A stretch of DNA of 57,209 nt, from contig PNKB01000009.1 of assembly GCA_013997645.1 (NCBI GenBank), forward strand, positions 1 to 57,209, read 5' to 3'. Positions 33,863 to 42,929 of the stretch are shown piece by piece (positions within the stretch are counted from its first letter, which is position 1; each line of letters begins with the position of its first letter). The DNA comes from Cyanobacteria bacterium PR.3.49 (GTDB lineage Bacteria > Cyanobacteriota > Vampirovibrionia > Obscuribacterales > Obscuribacteraceae). Under the pieces are notes generated by a model. It worked only from the letters and a program-made list of their open reading frames with translations. It did no database searches and was not told the DNA's origin. A program made the position numbers and the translations under genes.

Positions 33863-36505
33863 GTGAAAAAAAATTCTGTCGAAAGCGAAACAACAACAGC
33901 CGCCCATGAGGGGGCAGTCCCGGCAGGCGAGAAAACGCGTGAGCTGACTCCTTTGATGAGGCAATATTGGGACATTAAGTCTCAGTATCCGGATTTCCTT
34001 GTCTTTTTCAGGGTCGGCGACTTTTACGAGATGTTCGACAGCGACGCTCAGGTCGCTTCTCGTGAGCTGGACATCACCCTGACGGGTAGACCGGAATCTT
34101 CGTATCCCGGAGGTCGCATGCCTATGGCCGGCGTGCCTGTTCGCGCAGTCGATGCTTATCTGGCCCGCTTGATCCAGAAAGGATATTCAGTTGCCATCTG
34201 CGAGCAAGTCGGCATAGTTGGAGCCGAGAAAGGTCCTGTCGAGCGTCAGGTAACTCGTATTTTGACACCAGGTACGGTGCTCGAGTCTCACTTGCTTCCT
34301 GTCAGAGAAAACAATTACTTGTTGTCTGCCGTCAAAGCGTCGGGCTCCTCAGATATTTGGGGGTTGGCTTTTGTCGATGCTTCCTGCGGAGAATTTTTCG
34401 TCACTCAAGTTCCTGAGTCGAGTTTGGCAATTGAAATCGGGCGCATTCAGCCGAAAGAAATTATTGCCGCCAAACGCGTGGTAAAACCTCAGGGCGATGA
34501 TGTGGTGGCACGCGAGGTTGTGGATTTGCCTGCGGCCATTATGGAGCAGTATCACGTCACCGGTCGCCCGGCTATGTATTTCCAGTTTGAACCGGCGCAA
34601 AGAAGAATTTGCCAATTCTTCGAGGTGGCGACATTGGAAGGCTTCGGCTGTCACAAATTGCCTTTTGCCACAGCGGCCGCCGGTGCTGCACTCGAGTATT
34701 TGGAAAGAACTACCGGAGCGCAAATGCCGCGTTTCAATGGTATTTCGACATATTCTGTCGACGGCCACATGACCATGGATGAAAACACCAGGCGCAATTT
34801 GGAATTGACTGAAACTTCGCGCGATGGTGTTTTCCAGGGTAGCCTGCTCTGGGTGATCGATCAAACACAAACCGGCATGGGCAGCCGCATGATTAGAAAA
34901 TGGCTGATGCGCCCCTTATTCGATGTGGCGGCCATTGAAAAGCGCCAAAATGCAATCGAAGAATTGATCTCTCAGCATCAGGTGCGCGAAAGCCTGAAAG
35001 AGTGTCTTGCTTCATTGTCAGATCTGGAGCGGCTTTCAGTAAAGCTTTCATCAGGCACTATCAACCCGAAAGAACTGGCGGCAGTTGAAAATTCGCTCTC
35101 TCAGCTGCCGGTTTTGAGAAATGCCGTCAAGGGTTTGAAGAGCGAAAGTCTCAAGTGTCTTTCCGATTTGCCTGCCAGCTTGGAAGGGCTTAAAGACGAG
35201 ATTTCCAGAGCCTTATGCGCCGACCCGCCCAGAGAACTGACAGAAGGGGGCATATTCAAGGAAGGCTATGATCCGGAGCTGGATGAGATTCGCTCTCTGC
35301 TCGGCGGCGGAAAGCAGTGGATTGAAGATCTGCAAAAACGAGAGGCCGAGCGCACCGGAATCAAGAGTCTGAAAGTCAATTTCAATCGCAATTTCGGCTA
35401 TTTCATCGAAGTGACGAATTCGCAAAAAGGGCTCGTACCTGATGACTACATAAGGAAGCAAACGCTCACGAATGCCGAGCGTTTTATCACTCCTGATTTA
35501 AAAGAATACGAAGCGAAAATCCTCAATGCCGAAAAAAGTCAATCCGATGTCGAGTACAAACTGTTCACACAGCTCAGGCAGAAGCTGACTGCAGCCGGTG
35601 GAGATTTGCTTGCAGTGGCAAACAATCTTGCCACGCTCGATGCACTGCTCTCGCTTTCAAAAGTGGCGATTGAAGGTCGTTATGTAAAACCGGCAGTGAG
35701 CGACTCTTTGGAACTGAATATCGTCAAAGGACGGCATCCGGTTCTGGAGCGCATTTTACCTAAGGGCAGGTATGTTGCCAACGACACTCGTCTGGAGGGC
35801 GATAGCGGCGACCATCAAATGATTATTTTGACCGGTCCCAACATGGCCGGTAAATCCAGCTTGCTCAAGCAAACTGCTCACATCGTCATACTCGCGCAAA
35901 TGGGCTCATTCGTTCCGGCTGACAGCGCCACTGTGGGAATCGTCGATCGCATCTTCACGCGTATCGGTGCAGCCGATGACCTGGCGCAGGGACAATCGAC
36001 CTTCCTTGTGGAGATGAGCGAAACCACTCAATGCTGTCTGTCCGCCACCAGCCGATCACTGATTCTTCTTGATGAAGTAGGGCGGGGCACCAGCACGTAT
36101 GACGGAGTAGCAATTGCCTGGTCGGTTTCTGAATATCTGGCCAAAGAAGTTCGTGCCCGCACGATTTTCGCCACGCATTATCACGAGTTGAATGGACTGG
36201 CCGGTTTTCTGCCGCAAATCTCCAACTATCAAGTTCTGGTAAAAGAAACAGATGGGCACGTCGAATTTATTCGTTCGGTTGTGCCGGGTGGTGCCAGCCG
36301 CAGTTTCGGAATTCAGGTCGCCAAAATGGCTGGATTGCCTTCCGAAATCATAACCCGTGCCCAGCACCTGATGCAGCAAATGGAGCGACGCAGCGCCGCC
36401 AGCAAAATTCTGGACGGTCCGAAGTTCCGCAATATTCCCATCGATGAAGTTATGCAATTGTCGCTCTTTGAGGCTGCCACTGCCGGCAGTGCAAGTGAAA
36501 GTTAA
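33863..36505 (+). CDS. mutS: DNA mismatch repair protein MutS
   Basis: MutS1 of 880 residues. GTG start with GGAAG eight bases upstream. The mismatch-recognition Phe-x-Glu lies in VGDFYEMFD near residue 56. The connector, core and clamp domains follow. The ATPase has Walker A GPNMAGKSS at 658-666, Walker B LILLDEVGRGTSTYDG, and the signature loop DDLAQGQSTFLVEMSE. The C-terminal helix-turn-helix dimerisation region (PSEIITRAQHLMQQM) and a beta-clamp-like motif (MQLSLFE) are present. It corrects replication errors with MutL. No mutL is seen nearby. A TPR gene follows after 47 bases. Confidence 0.97.
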   Translation: MKKNSVESETTTAAHEGAVPAGEKTRELTPLMRQYWDIKSQYPDFLVFFRVGDFYEMFDSDAQVASRELDITLTGRPESSYPGGRMPMAGVPVRAVDAYLARLIQKGYSVAICEQVGIVGAEKGPVERQVTRILTPGTVLESHLLPVRENNYLLSAVKASGSSDIWGLAFVDASCGEFFVTQVPESSLAIEIGRIQPKEIIAAKRVVKPQGDDVVAREVVDLPAAIMEQYHVTGRPAMYFQFEPAQRRICQFFEVATLEGFGCHKLPFATAAAGAALEYLERTTGAQMPRFNGISTYSVDGHMTMDENTRRNLELTETSRDGVFQGSLLWVIDQTQTGMGSRMIRKWLMRPLFDVAAIEKRQNAIEELISQHQVRESLKECLASLSDLERLSVKLSSGTINPKELAAVENSLSQLPVLRNAVKGLKSESLKCLSDLPASLEGLKDEISRALCADPPRELTEGGIFKEGYDPELDEIRSLLGGGKQWIEDLQKREAERTGIKSLKVNFNRNFGYFIEVTNSQKGLVPDDYIRKQTLTNAERFITPDLKEYEAKILNAEKSQSDVEYKLFTQLRQKLTAAGGDLLAVANNLATLDALLSLSKVAIEGRYVKPAVSDSLELNIVKGRHPVLERILPKGRYVANDTRLEGDSGDHQMIILTGPNMAGKSSLLKQTAHIVILAQMGSFVPADSATVGIVDRIFTRIGAADDLAQGQSTFLVEMSETTQCCLSATSRSLILLDEVGRGTSTYDGVAIAWSVSEYLAKEVRARTIFATHYHELNGLAGFLPQISNYQVLVKETDGHVEFIRSVVPGGASRSFGIQVAKMAGLPSEIITRAQHLMQQMERRSAASKILDGPKFRNIPIDEVMQLSLFEAATAGSASES

Positions 36506-36552
36506 GTAGAGAATCGACCAGATATCGAATTAGAAAAGGACGCGGAGAACTT

Positions 36553-39090
36553 ATGTTCAATTACCGATCAAACGACAAAGATCGTTTCCCGAGAAGAAAA
36601 ACTGCCCGAGCCATTTCGTTGGCACTGAGCCTGGCAATCTTTTTGCCGGTACTGTCGCCACAGCCGGGGCTCGCCGAAGACAGTTCCCAGAAGTCCGATA
36701 GCAAGCCTGCCGAGACTAAGGCTAAGTCCGAGAAAAAGTTAAAGGCTGAAAAGAAAACGGCGTCTAAAGAAAAGCCGAAAGAAAAGAAAGAGAAGAAAGC
36801 AAGTTCTAAAGCCAAGCGCGACGACAAACAAGAATCTGCATCCGATGACAAGCCGATCGCCCATTTGAGCATCTTGGATCAGCCTGAATCCGTCATTGGC
36901 CTGCCTGCCTCGGCGGCAAAGCTGATTAACCAGGGGCGGTGGCGCGAGGCCAGCCAAATGTTGGAAGCGCGGGTCAAAAAAGACAATGACGTTAACCGCG
37001 ACAATGCCTGGTTGGCTTTCGCTTATCTATACCTGGGCAAAAACGATGAGCTGAAGAAACTGGCTGAAGATACTGAAAAACAAGCTCCCAAAAGTCCGTA
37101 TGCCTTGATTGTTCGTGCCTTCAATCTCACTTCGGACGGTAAATTCGAAGATGCAGAAAAATTGTTGCTCACTTTGCCGCCTCAATTTGCCGGCGACCCA
37201 TTGCCGAATTTTGCCCTGGCTCTTGTCACGGCAAAACAGGGAAAAGCTTTTGCGGCAACCGCATATTGCCAGAAGTCGGTCGAACTGGATCCGCAATTTG
37301 CCTGGGGTTACAGAACTCTGGGTTACTTGCAGCAACGCTGGCTGGAAGATGTGGGCAAGGCTGAAGAAGCCTACGCCAAAGCGCTGTCACTCGAGCCTGG
37401 CATGACTGAAGCACAAGATGCGCTAACAGACTTAAGACTATCCAAGAATGATTTTGACGGCGCAATCGATGTTGCTAAAAGAGCTATCAAAGTCGATTCT
37501 AAGTCAGCGACCAATCATTACAGGCTGGCGCAAATTTATACAGAACAGTGGCGCTTGCGCGACGCTCTGGTGATTTTAGAACGGGCGATTGACCTCGATC
37601 CTAAAAACGCCCGATTTTATCGAAGCCGCGCCACCATAAAGAGCTTCCAGGGCAATTTGAAAGGTGCCATTGCCGACCAGCAGCAGGCTGTTGATTTGAG
37701 TAAGGATAAGGCTTTCGAGCTGATCGAGCTGTCCAATATGAATGTGCTTGCCGGCAACAACAATAGAGCTGTGGAAAACCTGCAAGAAGCATTAAAGCTC
37801 GAACCCGATAATCAAACTGCTCACGACAAATTAGCGAGGATTTTCCTTCAAGAAAAACGCTACGACGACCTCGTCCAGGAAGGCAAGCGAGTGGCGGAAC
37901 GCAAGCCTAAGGATCTGCGCTATCGCATGGAATATGCGATGGCACTGTCGCTTTCAAAACGCATAGATGAGGCGATCGAGCAATATAAGCTAGCCACCGA
38001 ATTAACAACCAGCGATCCCGAACCATTTCGCAGATTGGGTGCGCTCTATATAGGTAAGAAAGACTGGACCTCTGCCCAACGCGCTTACACAAGGGCGCTG
38101 AATATCAACTCTTCATCTGTTGCAGATCTTGCCGCGCTCGGATTCTGCTATGCAGAAGATGGTGATTACAGAAAAGCGGAAGCTGCATTTGTGACTGCCC
38201 TTGCCCTTACGCGCCTGACGCCCAACCAGCCTGGTCCGAGTGCAGTTGATTTGACGCGTTCACTGGCAGGTCTTATGTATGCCGAGGGACGGTATGGTGA
38301 TGCCGTTAGCCCTTACGAAAACATATATATGGCGACAAGGATGTCCGCGCAGGGCGCTATGGATTTCTTTGCACTGGTGCGTGCAAAAGCAATGCGTGAT
38401 TTGACAAAAGAGTCGGGGCAAAATCTTCTTGCCGCATATCAAAAACTGAATAAGGACGAAAAGGAAAGAGAAGCAGTCTCGGCTGCTTACGCTCTGGTGC
38501 GTACGGGCCTGGCCGATCAAGCAATAGAGTTGCTGCAAATGACGCCGGTCACCGACCGCAATAGGTATCAACATGCCGAAGTGAAAGTGCGCGCATTAGC
38601 TGTAAAAGGACAGCTGGATGAAGCAATTAAAGAAGCGACAAAGTCTGTCGAAATGAAGAATATGAGCGACGAGCAGAAATCCGATGCCTGGTTCGTCCTT
38701 TCCGAACTGCAGTACGCAAAAAAAGACATGGCTGGTGCTGAGGCATCGGCCAACAAGGCACTCGAAAGTTACGTCAAGTCCCCGGAAGCTTACGTAATGC
38801 TCGGTCAAGTCGCACTTCAGAAAAACGATGCAAAAACAGCATTGAGCCACGTAAAACGAGCTTTGGATCTTAATCCCTATTATCCTTCCGCTTATATTTT
38901 GCAGGGTGATGCGCAAATGAAATTGGGTTCTGCAAAAGATGCGCGCGACAGTTACCAGCGCGCCGTCCAGCTTTACCCTGCTTCCATGGAGGCTCATCGG
39001 GGCTTGCTTTCAGCCTTGAAGAAACTGGCGCTTAGCGAAGATGTGAAACACGAAGAAGAACAAATAACGCAATTGGAGTCATTGCGTTAA
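36553..39090 (+). CDS. Large exported TPR protein
   Basis: 845 residues; start supported by GGAG five bases upstream. A basic N-region and hydrophobic core (AISLALSLAIFLPVLSPQPGLA) form the signal peptide. A Lys-rich low-complexity segment (about 45-100) follows. From about 115 to the end it is composed of some twenty TPR or TPR-like units (for example ARFYRSRATIKSFQGNLKGAIADQQQAVDLS; ALKLEPDNQTAHDKLARIFLQEKRYDDL). The structure suggests a long superhelical periplasmic scaffold, perhaps in envelope or polymer export complexes; this is inference. It lies 47 bases after mutS and may share its transcript. Confidence 0.88.
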   Translation: MFNYRSNDKDRFPRRKTARAISLALSLAIFLPVLSPQPGLAEDSSQKSDSKPAETKAKSEKKLKAEKKTASKEKPKEKKEKKASSKAKRDDKQESASDDKPIAHLSILDQPESVIGLPASAAKLINQGRWREASQMLEARVKKDNDVNRDNAWLAFAYLYLGKNDELKKLAEDTEKQAPKSPYALIVRAFNLTSDGKFEDAEKLLLTLPPQFAGDPLPNFALALVTAKQGKAFAATAYCQKSVELDPQFAWGYRTLGYLQQRWLEDVGKAEEAYAKALSLEPGMTEAQDALTDLRLSKNDFDGAIDVAKRAIKVDSKSATNHYRLAQIYTEQWRLRDALVILERAIDLDPKNARFYRSRATIKSFQGNLKGAIADQQQAVDLSKDKAFELIELSNMNVLAGNNNRAVENLQEALKLEPDNQTAHDKLARIFLQEKRYDDLVQEGKRVAERKPKDLRYRMEYAMALSLSKRIDEAIEQYKLATELTTSDPEPFRRLGALYIGKKDWTSAQRAYTRALNINSSSVADLAALGFCYAEDGDYRKAEAAFVTALALTRLTPNQPGPSAVDLTRSLAGLMYAEGRYGDAVSPYENIYMATRMSAQGAMDFFALVRAKAMRDLTKESGQNLLAAYQKLNKDEKEREAVSAAYALVRTGLADQAIELLQMTPVTDRNRYQHAEVKVRALAVKGQLDEAIKEATKSVEMKNMSDEQKSDAWFVLSELQYAKKDMAGAEASANKALESYVKSPEAYVMLGQVALQKNDAKTALSHVKRALDLNPYYPSAYILQGDAQMKLGSAKDARDSYQRAVQLYPASMEAHRGLLSALKKLALSEDVKHEEEQITQLESLR

Positions 39091-39244
39091 GTCCAGGAAA
39101 AACTTTCAAATCGCGCTCCAAAAGCGGGACTCGAGCGAAGAGCTTGGGCAGTATCAATGTGACATTAAAATCCGGAACCTTCTTTTGCAGATGTCGTCTG
39201 TAGAGGCATTAGGCGAATTGCGCCATCCGGTCGAGGTTTGCATT

Positions 39245-39784
39245 ATGAATCTGCTCGAACCATTTGTATTTTTTGCATCCGTAGTTTTGTGTTTTATTGC
39301 CGCGGCAATCGGCAGCCACTATACGGAAAAATCTGTCGACACCTGGTATCTAACTTTGAACAAACCAGTGTATACACCGCCTGAATGGGTGTTTCCAGTT
39401 GTATGGTCGGTTCTCTACTTCCTGATGGGCATCTCTCTTGCCACCATATTGACTCAAGGCACCAAAGAGCAAATCGGCGTTCCGGTATCACTCTTTGCTC
39501 TGCAATTGCTGCTCAATATGGCCTGGTCATATATTTTCTTCGGACAGAAGAACCCACTGGGTGGCTTCGTTACGGCTATATTGCTCTGGTTCACGGTCGC
39601 TTTTACGACACTGGCATTCGCAGGCATCGCCTTTGAAGCAGGATTGATGTTGCTGCCATACCTCATCTGGGTGTCCTTCGCATTGCTTTTGAATTACGGC
39701 ATTGTCAGAGCCAATCAGCGAATAAAAACAATATCCGAGCTGCCGATTATTGGCGCTAATAATCAGACGCCAGTTGCGCATTAA
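39245..39784 (+). CDS. tspO: TspO/MBR family tryptophan-rich sensory protein
   Basis: 179 residues from the ATG at 39245, chosen because GAGG lies eight bases upstream and the upstream codons lack family similarity. Five membrane helices. The signature WYLTLNKPVYTPPEWVFPVVWSVLY contains the conserved WY-x-x-LxKPxxxPPxWxFP pattern, and LQLLLNMAWSYIFFGQKNP is helix III. TspO proteins bind porphyrins and related ligands and modulate tetrapyrrole or stress responses. The product is inner-membrane or outer-membrane depending on lineage. Convergent with the photolyase gene, only 18 bases away; light and tetrapyrrole stress may link the two. Confidence 0.93.
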   Translation: MNLLEPFVFFASVVLCFIAAAIGSHYTEKSVDTWYLTLNKPVYTPPEWVFPVVWSVLYFLMGISLATILTQGTKEQIGVPVSLFALQLLLNMAWSYIFFGQKNPLGGFVTAILLWFTVAFTTLAFAGIAFEAGLMLLPYLIWVSFALLLNYGIVRANQRIKTISELPIIGANNQTPVAH

Positions 39785-39802
39785 TCGCAGCTCGTCTGCT
39801 GA

Positions 39803-41263
39803 TTATTTGGCGGCGACTGCTTTCAGGCTCTTAAAAGCATGCAGAGCGCGTTCTCTTGCAAAGCCATGATCGACTATCGGCTTGGGATACGTTTTGCCCA
39901 GAGTGATACCGCTCTCTTTCAAAACTTCAGCCGGCGCCTCCCACGGATTGTGAAACCAGGGTTTTGGCAAATTGGCTAGTTCGGGCACCCAGAGCTTGAT
40001 GTACTTGCCGTCCGGATCAAATTTCTTGCTCTGCAGCAGAGGATTGAATACACGAAAATAGGGTGCTGCATCCGCGCCGCATCCGGCCGACCACTGCCAG
40101 CCCAGAGTATTATTGGCGAGGTCTGCATCGACCAGAGTATCCCAGAACCACTCCGCACCCCACTGCCAGGGCAGGAGCAAATCTTTGACAAGAAAGGACG
40201 CCACTACCATGCGCACTCGATTGTGCATCCAGCCTGTGTGCCACAACTCTCGCATGCCGGCATCGACCAGAGGATAACCGGTCTTGCCCTTCTGCCAGGC
40301 CTTAAGTGCTTCTTTGTCGTCCGCCCAAGGGAAGTGCTCGAATTCGTGTCTGAGCGGGGCGCTGGTAGTGAGCGGAAAATGATAGAGAAGATGATGGGCG
40401 AATTCTCGCCAGACGAGTTCTTTCAAATAAGTGCTTTTGCTCTCGCTTCCTTTGCTTGATTTTTGCGTTTCCCTGACGGCATGCCAAACAGTGCGCGGGC
40501 TGATTTCGCCGAAATGCAAGTGAGGCGAAAGTCGGGATGTTCCAACTACACTGGGTCTGTCGCGCTCGGTTTTATAGTCCTCGACTATGCCGGATAGAAA
40601 TTCCTCGAGATTTTCCCGTGCACCAAGTTCTCCTGGTTTCCATGTCTCTTTCAGTCCCCCTGCCCAATTTATTTTAGGCAAAAGCATGAGATCCGATATC
40701 GAAACGCTCTGAATTTTTTTTGCCGGTGCTTTCAATTTTTTCGGAGCTTCTGCCGGGGCTGGTGGAGAAACCAGATTGGTAGCCGATTTGTGGTAGGCAG
40801 TGAAAACTTTATACGGTTCGTTTTTGCCGTTCAAAACTTGCCAGGGCTCGAACAATAAATTGCCGTTGAAACTGCGGGCATCGATTCCATCTTTGACGAG
40901 CGCACCCTTGATGTTCTTATCGCGCACTATCGTGGATGGCTCGTAGCGCCGGTTCCAATAGACAGCATGGGCCCCTGTTTCCTTGGCAAAATCGCGCAGA
41001 ATCGAGAGGCTATAGCCGCGTTTCACAACCAGAGGCGATCCCAATTTGTCCAGGTCGGCAGCCAATCTGCTCAATGAATGATGCAACCACCAGCGGCTGG
41101 CACCACCCGGCTCCCAGTCACCGTCTTCCTCCGGAGACCAGACAAAGAGTGGTATCACAGGAGCACCACTTTCCGCCGCCGTGTTGAGCGCCGGATTGTC
41201 GTTTATTCTCAAGTCTTGTCGAAACCAGACTATTACAGGGGCAGTGCTGGCATGCGTAGTCAT
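39803..41263 (-). CDS. phr: Deoxyribodipyrimidine (CPD class I) photolyase
   Basis: 486 residues, the usual size. N-terminal antenna-binding alpha/beta domain begins VIVWFRQDLRINDNPAL. The C-terminal FAD domain contains WREFAHHLLYHFP, the DAGMRELWHTGWMHNRVRMV segment, and GAEWFWDTLVDADLANNTLGWQW, which carries the electron-transfer and FAD-contacting Trp/Asn residues. It repairs UV cyclobutane dimers using light. The start codon directly abuts the stop of the upstream TPR gene, indicating translational coupling. Cryptochrome-like function cannot be wholly excluded, but the repair type is most likely. Confidence 0.95.
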   Translation of the reverse strand: MTTHASTAPVIVWFRQDLRINDNPALNTAAESGAPVIPLFVWSPEEDGDWEPGGASRWWLHHSLSRLAADLDKLGSPLVVKRGYSLSILRDFAKETGAHAVYWNRRYEPSTIVRDKNIKGALVKDGIDARSFNGNLLFEPWQVLNGKNEPYKVFTAYHKSATNLVSPPAPAEAPKKLKAPAKKIQSVSISDLMLLPKINWAGGLKETWKPGELGARENLEEFLSGIVEDYKTERDRPSVVGTSRLSPHLHFGEISPRTVWHAVRETQKSSKGSESKSTYLKELVWREFAHHLLYHFPLTTSAPLRHEFEHFPWADDKEALKAWQKGKTGYPLVDAGMRELWHTGWMHNRVRMVVASFLVKDLLLPWQWGAEWFWDTLVDADLANNTLGWQWSAGCGADAAPYFRVFNPLLQSKKFDPDGKYIKLWVPELANLPKPWFHNPWEAPAEVLKESGITLGKTYPKPIVDHGFARERALHAFKSLKAVAAK

Positions 41264-42766
41264 CTATTTTCTTTGAGAGGCGTTGATGCCGCGCGCGCAA
41301 TTCTTCATGTGCTCGGCTTCGGCTTCTCTGAACGTCTTGGCCAAAAGGTCTGCATAACTTTCCAGAACAATCGCCACATCCGGGTGTTGCGGTCCAAGTT
41401 TTTTCATTCTTATGTCCATGGCTCTCTGGTAGAGCGGCTCGGCATCTTCATACAATTGCTGTTTCTTCAAAATATCTGCAAGCGGAAAGAGGCAGGAGGC
41501 CACTTGAGGGTCGTCAGCTCCGTTGCTGCGTTCGCGCAATTCAATCAACTTTCTGTAAATCGGCTCGGCTTCTTTCAACTTGTTCTGCTGGAAATAACAA
41601 GTGGCAAGGCTATACATGGCCGGGTCGATGCCGCTGTCGAATTCACCCAGTATCCGGCGCTTGATGTCCAAGAGGCGCTTGGCGTGCGGCTCGGCGACGG
41701 CGAAGCGTGAGAAAGCGATGTAGAAATTGACCAGGTCGAAAAGATGATTGGCCATCTCGAAATGGTCATTGCCGAAAACTCGCTCGGCAATTGCCAACGA
41801 GTCTTTGTAATGCTGTTCTGCCTGCGCGAATTTGCCTTCTGCCTGGTAGACCTTGGCCAGGTCGGTCAAACTGGCGGCGACATCGGGATGCTGTTTGCCC
41901 AGAGCGCGCTCTTTCATGGAAAGAATGCGCTTATACAACTTTTCAGCCTCGCCTGTTTTTCGCTCCACCAGATACATGTCACCCAGGTGCTTCATGAGGG
42001 CGACCACTTCAGGGTGCGTGGGGCCAAGTGAAATCTGCTTGCTGGCCAGCTTGCGCTCGAGAAAAGGTGCCGACTCCTTCGTCTTGCCTTGCAGGGTGAG
42101 AATGTCCAGTAAATAATCGGTGATTGACTCGGCTTCCGGCGACTCTTGACCGAGCGCGTTTTCAATGACCGGCAGAGCCCTTTCCAGGCACTGGCGCGCT
42201 TGCTCCAGCTTATTCAGCTCTTTGAGAGCAAAGCCGAGCTGATGAAGTGATGAGGCGGTTTCAGGGTCGTCTAGACCGAGAGCACGTTCTCTTATGCGAA
42301 AGGCTTTTGTGAAAATCGACTCGGCATCAGTGAATTTCTTTTGAGCCATGTAGAGAAGACCCAGATTGTTCAAACTGGTAGCCACTTCCGGGTGATCCGG
42401 GCCGAGAGCCTTTGCGTACATGGCGGTAACTTTTCGGCAGATAGGCTCCGCTTTGGCGTGCTCGCCCATGAAAAAATACAGCGCCGAGAGATTGTTGAGG
42501 CTGGAGACGATATCTTCGTGACCTGGAATGAGGTTGTCTTCGCGCAATTTGAGGGCGCGAACGTATAAAGGTTCGGCATCAGCGAACCTGGACTGCTCGA
42601 AAAAGACTTCCGCCAGGTTGTCGAGAAGAATTGCCAAGGTGAGGGGATCAGACGCCGACTCGGCTTCCATAAGAGCCGCCCGCATCATCTTTTCAGCCTC
42701 TGTAAAGTCGCCGGCCTGGAAAGCAGCAGCTCCTTTTTCAGCGTATTTCGTCCAGCTCTCGCTCAT
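41264..42766 (-). CDS. Kinesin-light-chain-like TPR protein
   Basis: 500 residues, no signal peptide. It consists almost wholly of about ten 42-residue TPR units of the kinesin light chain/NPHP3 type, with the repeated pattern ALGxxHPDVAxSLxxLAxxYxxQGKFAEAE (for example VAASLTDLAKVYQAEGKFAQ). These form a cytosolic superhelix that binds peptides. The gene is immediately coupled to the downstream photolyase. The association may be simple co-transcription; a functional link is not evident. It opens a divergent intergenic region with the SRPBCC-SDR gene. Confidence 0.9.
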   Translation of the reverse strand: MSESWTKYAEKGAAAFQAGDFTEAEKMMRAALMEAESASDPLTLAILLDNLAEVFFEQSRFADAEPLYVRALKLREDNLIPGHEDIVSSLNNLSALYFFMGEHAKAEPICRKVTAMYAKALGPDHPEVATSLNNLGLLYMAQKKFTDAESIFTKAFRIRERALGLDDPETASSLHQLGFALKELNKLEQARQCLERALPVIENALGQESPEAESITDYLLDILTLQGKTKESAPFLERKLASKQISLGPTHPEVVALMKHLGDMYLVERKTGEAEKLYKRILSMKERALGKQHPDVAASLTDLAKVYQAEGKFAQAEQHYKDSLAIAERVFGNDHFEMANHLFDLVNFYIAFSRFAVAEPHAKRLLDIKRRILGEFDSGIDPAMYSLATCYFQQNKLKEAEPIYRKLIELRERSNGADDPQVASCLFPLADILKKQQLYEDAEPLYQRAMDIRMKKLGPQHPDVAIVLESYADLLAKTFREAEAEHMKNCARGINASQRK

Positions 42767-42914
42767 CGCCGCACTGTCAGTAGCCCCCGATGTCAGCAGA
42801 CCGAAGCCGCTGACTCAATAACAATTATGCACCCTGGCCAACGTTCTGCCATTCTCCTTTGTGAAATTCCGCGATCAAATATTCTCTTGCCGGTGGCGCT
42901 AAACTGGATTGTCT

Positions 42915-42929
42915 AAGGAGTGCCTTCTG
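42915..42929 (+). promoter_or_regulatory. Shine-Dalgarno AAGGAG with CTG as the likely start
   Basis: AAGGAG at 42915-42920 is six bases from CTG at 42927. Initiation there yields (M)RNFVYKSEI, the usual beginning of the family. The only in-frame alternative, TTG at 42909, lies before the Shine-Dalgarno. Confidence 0.5.
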
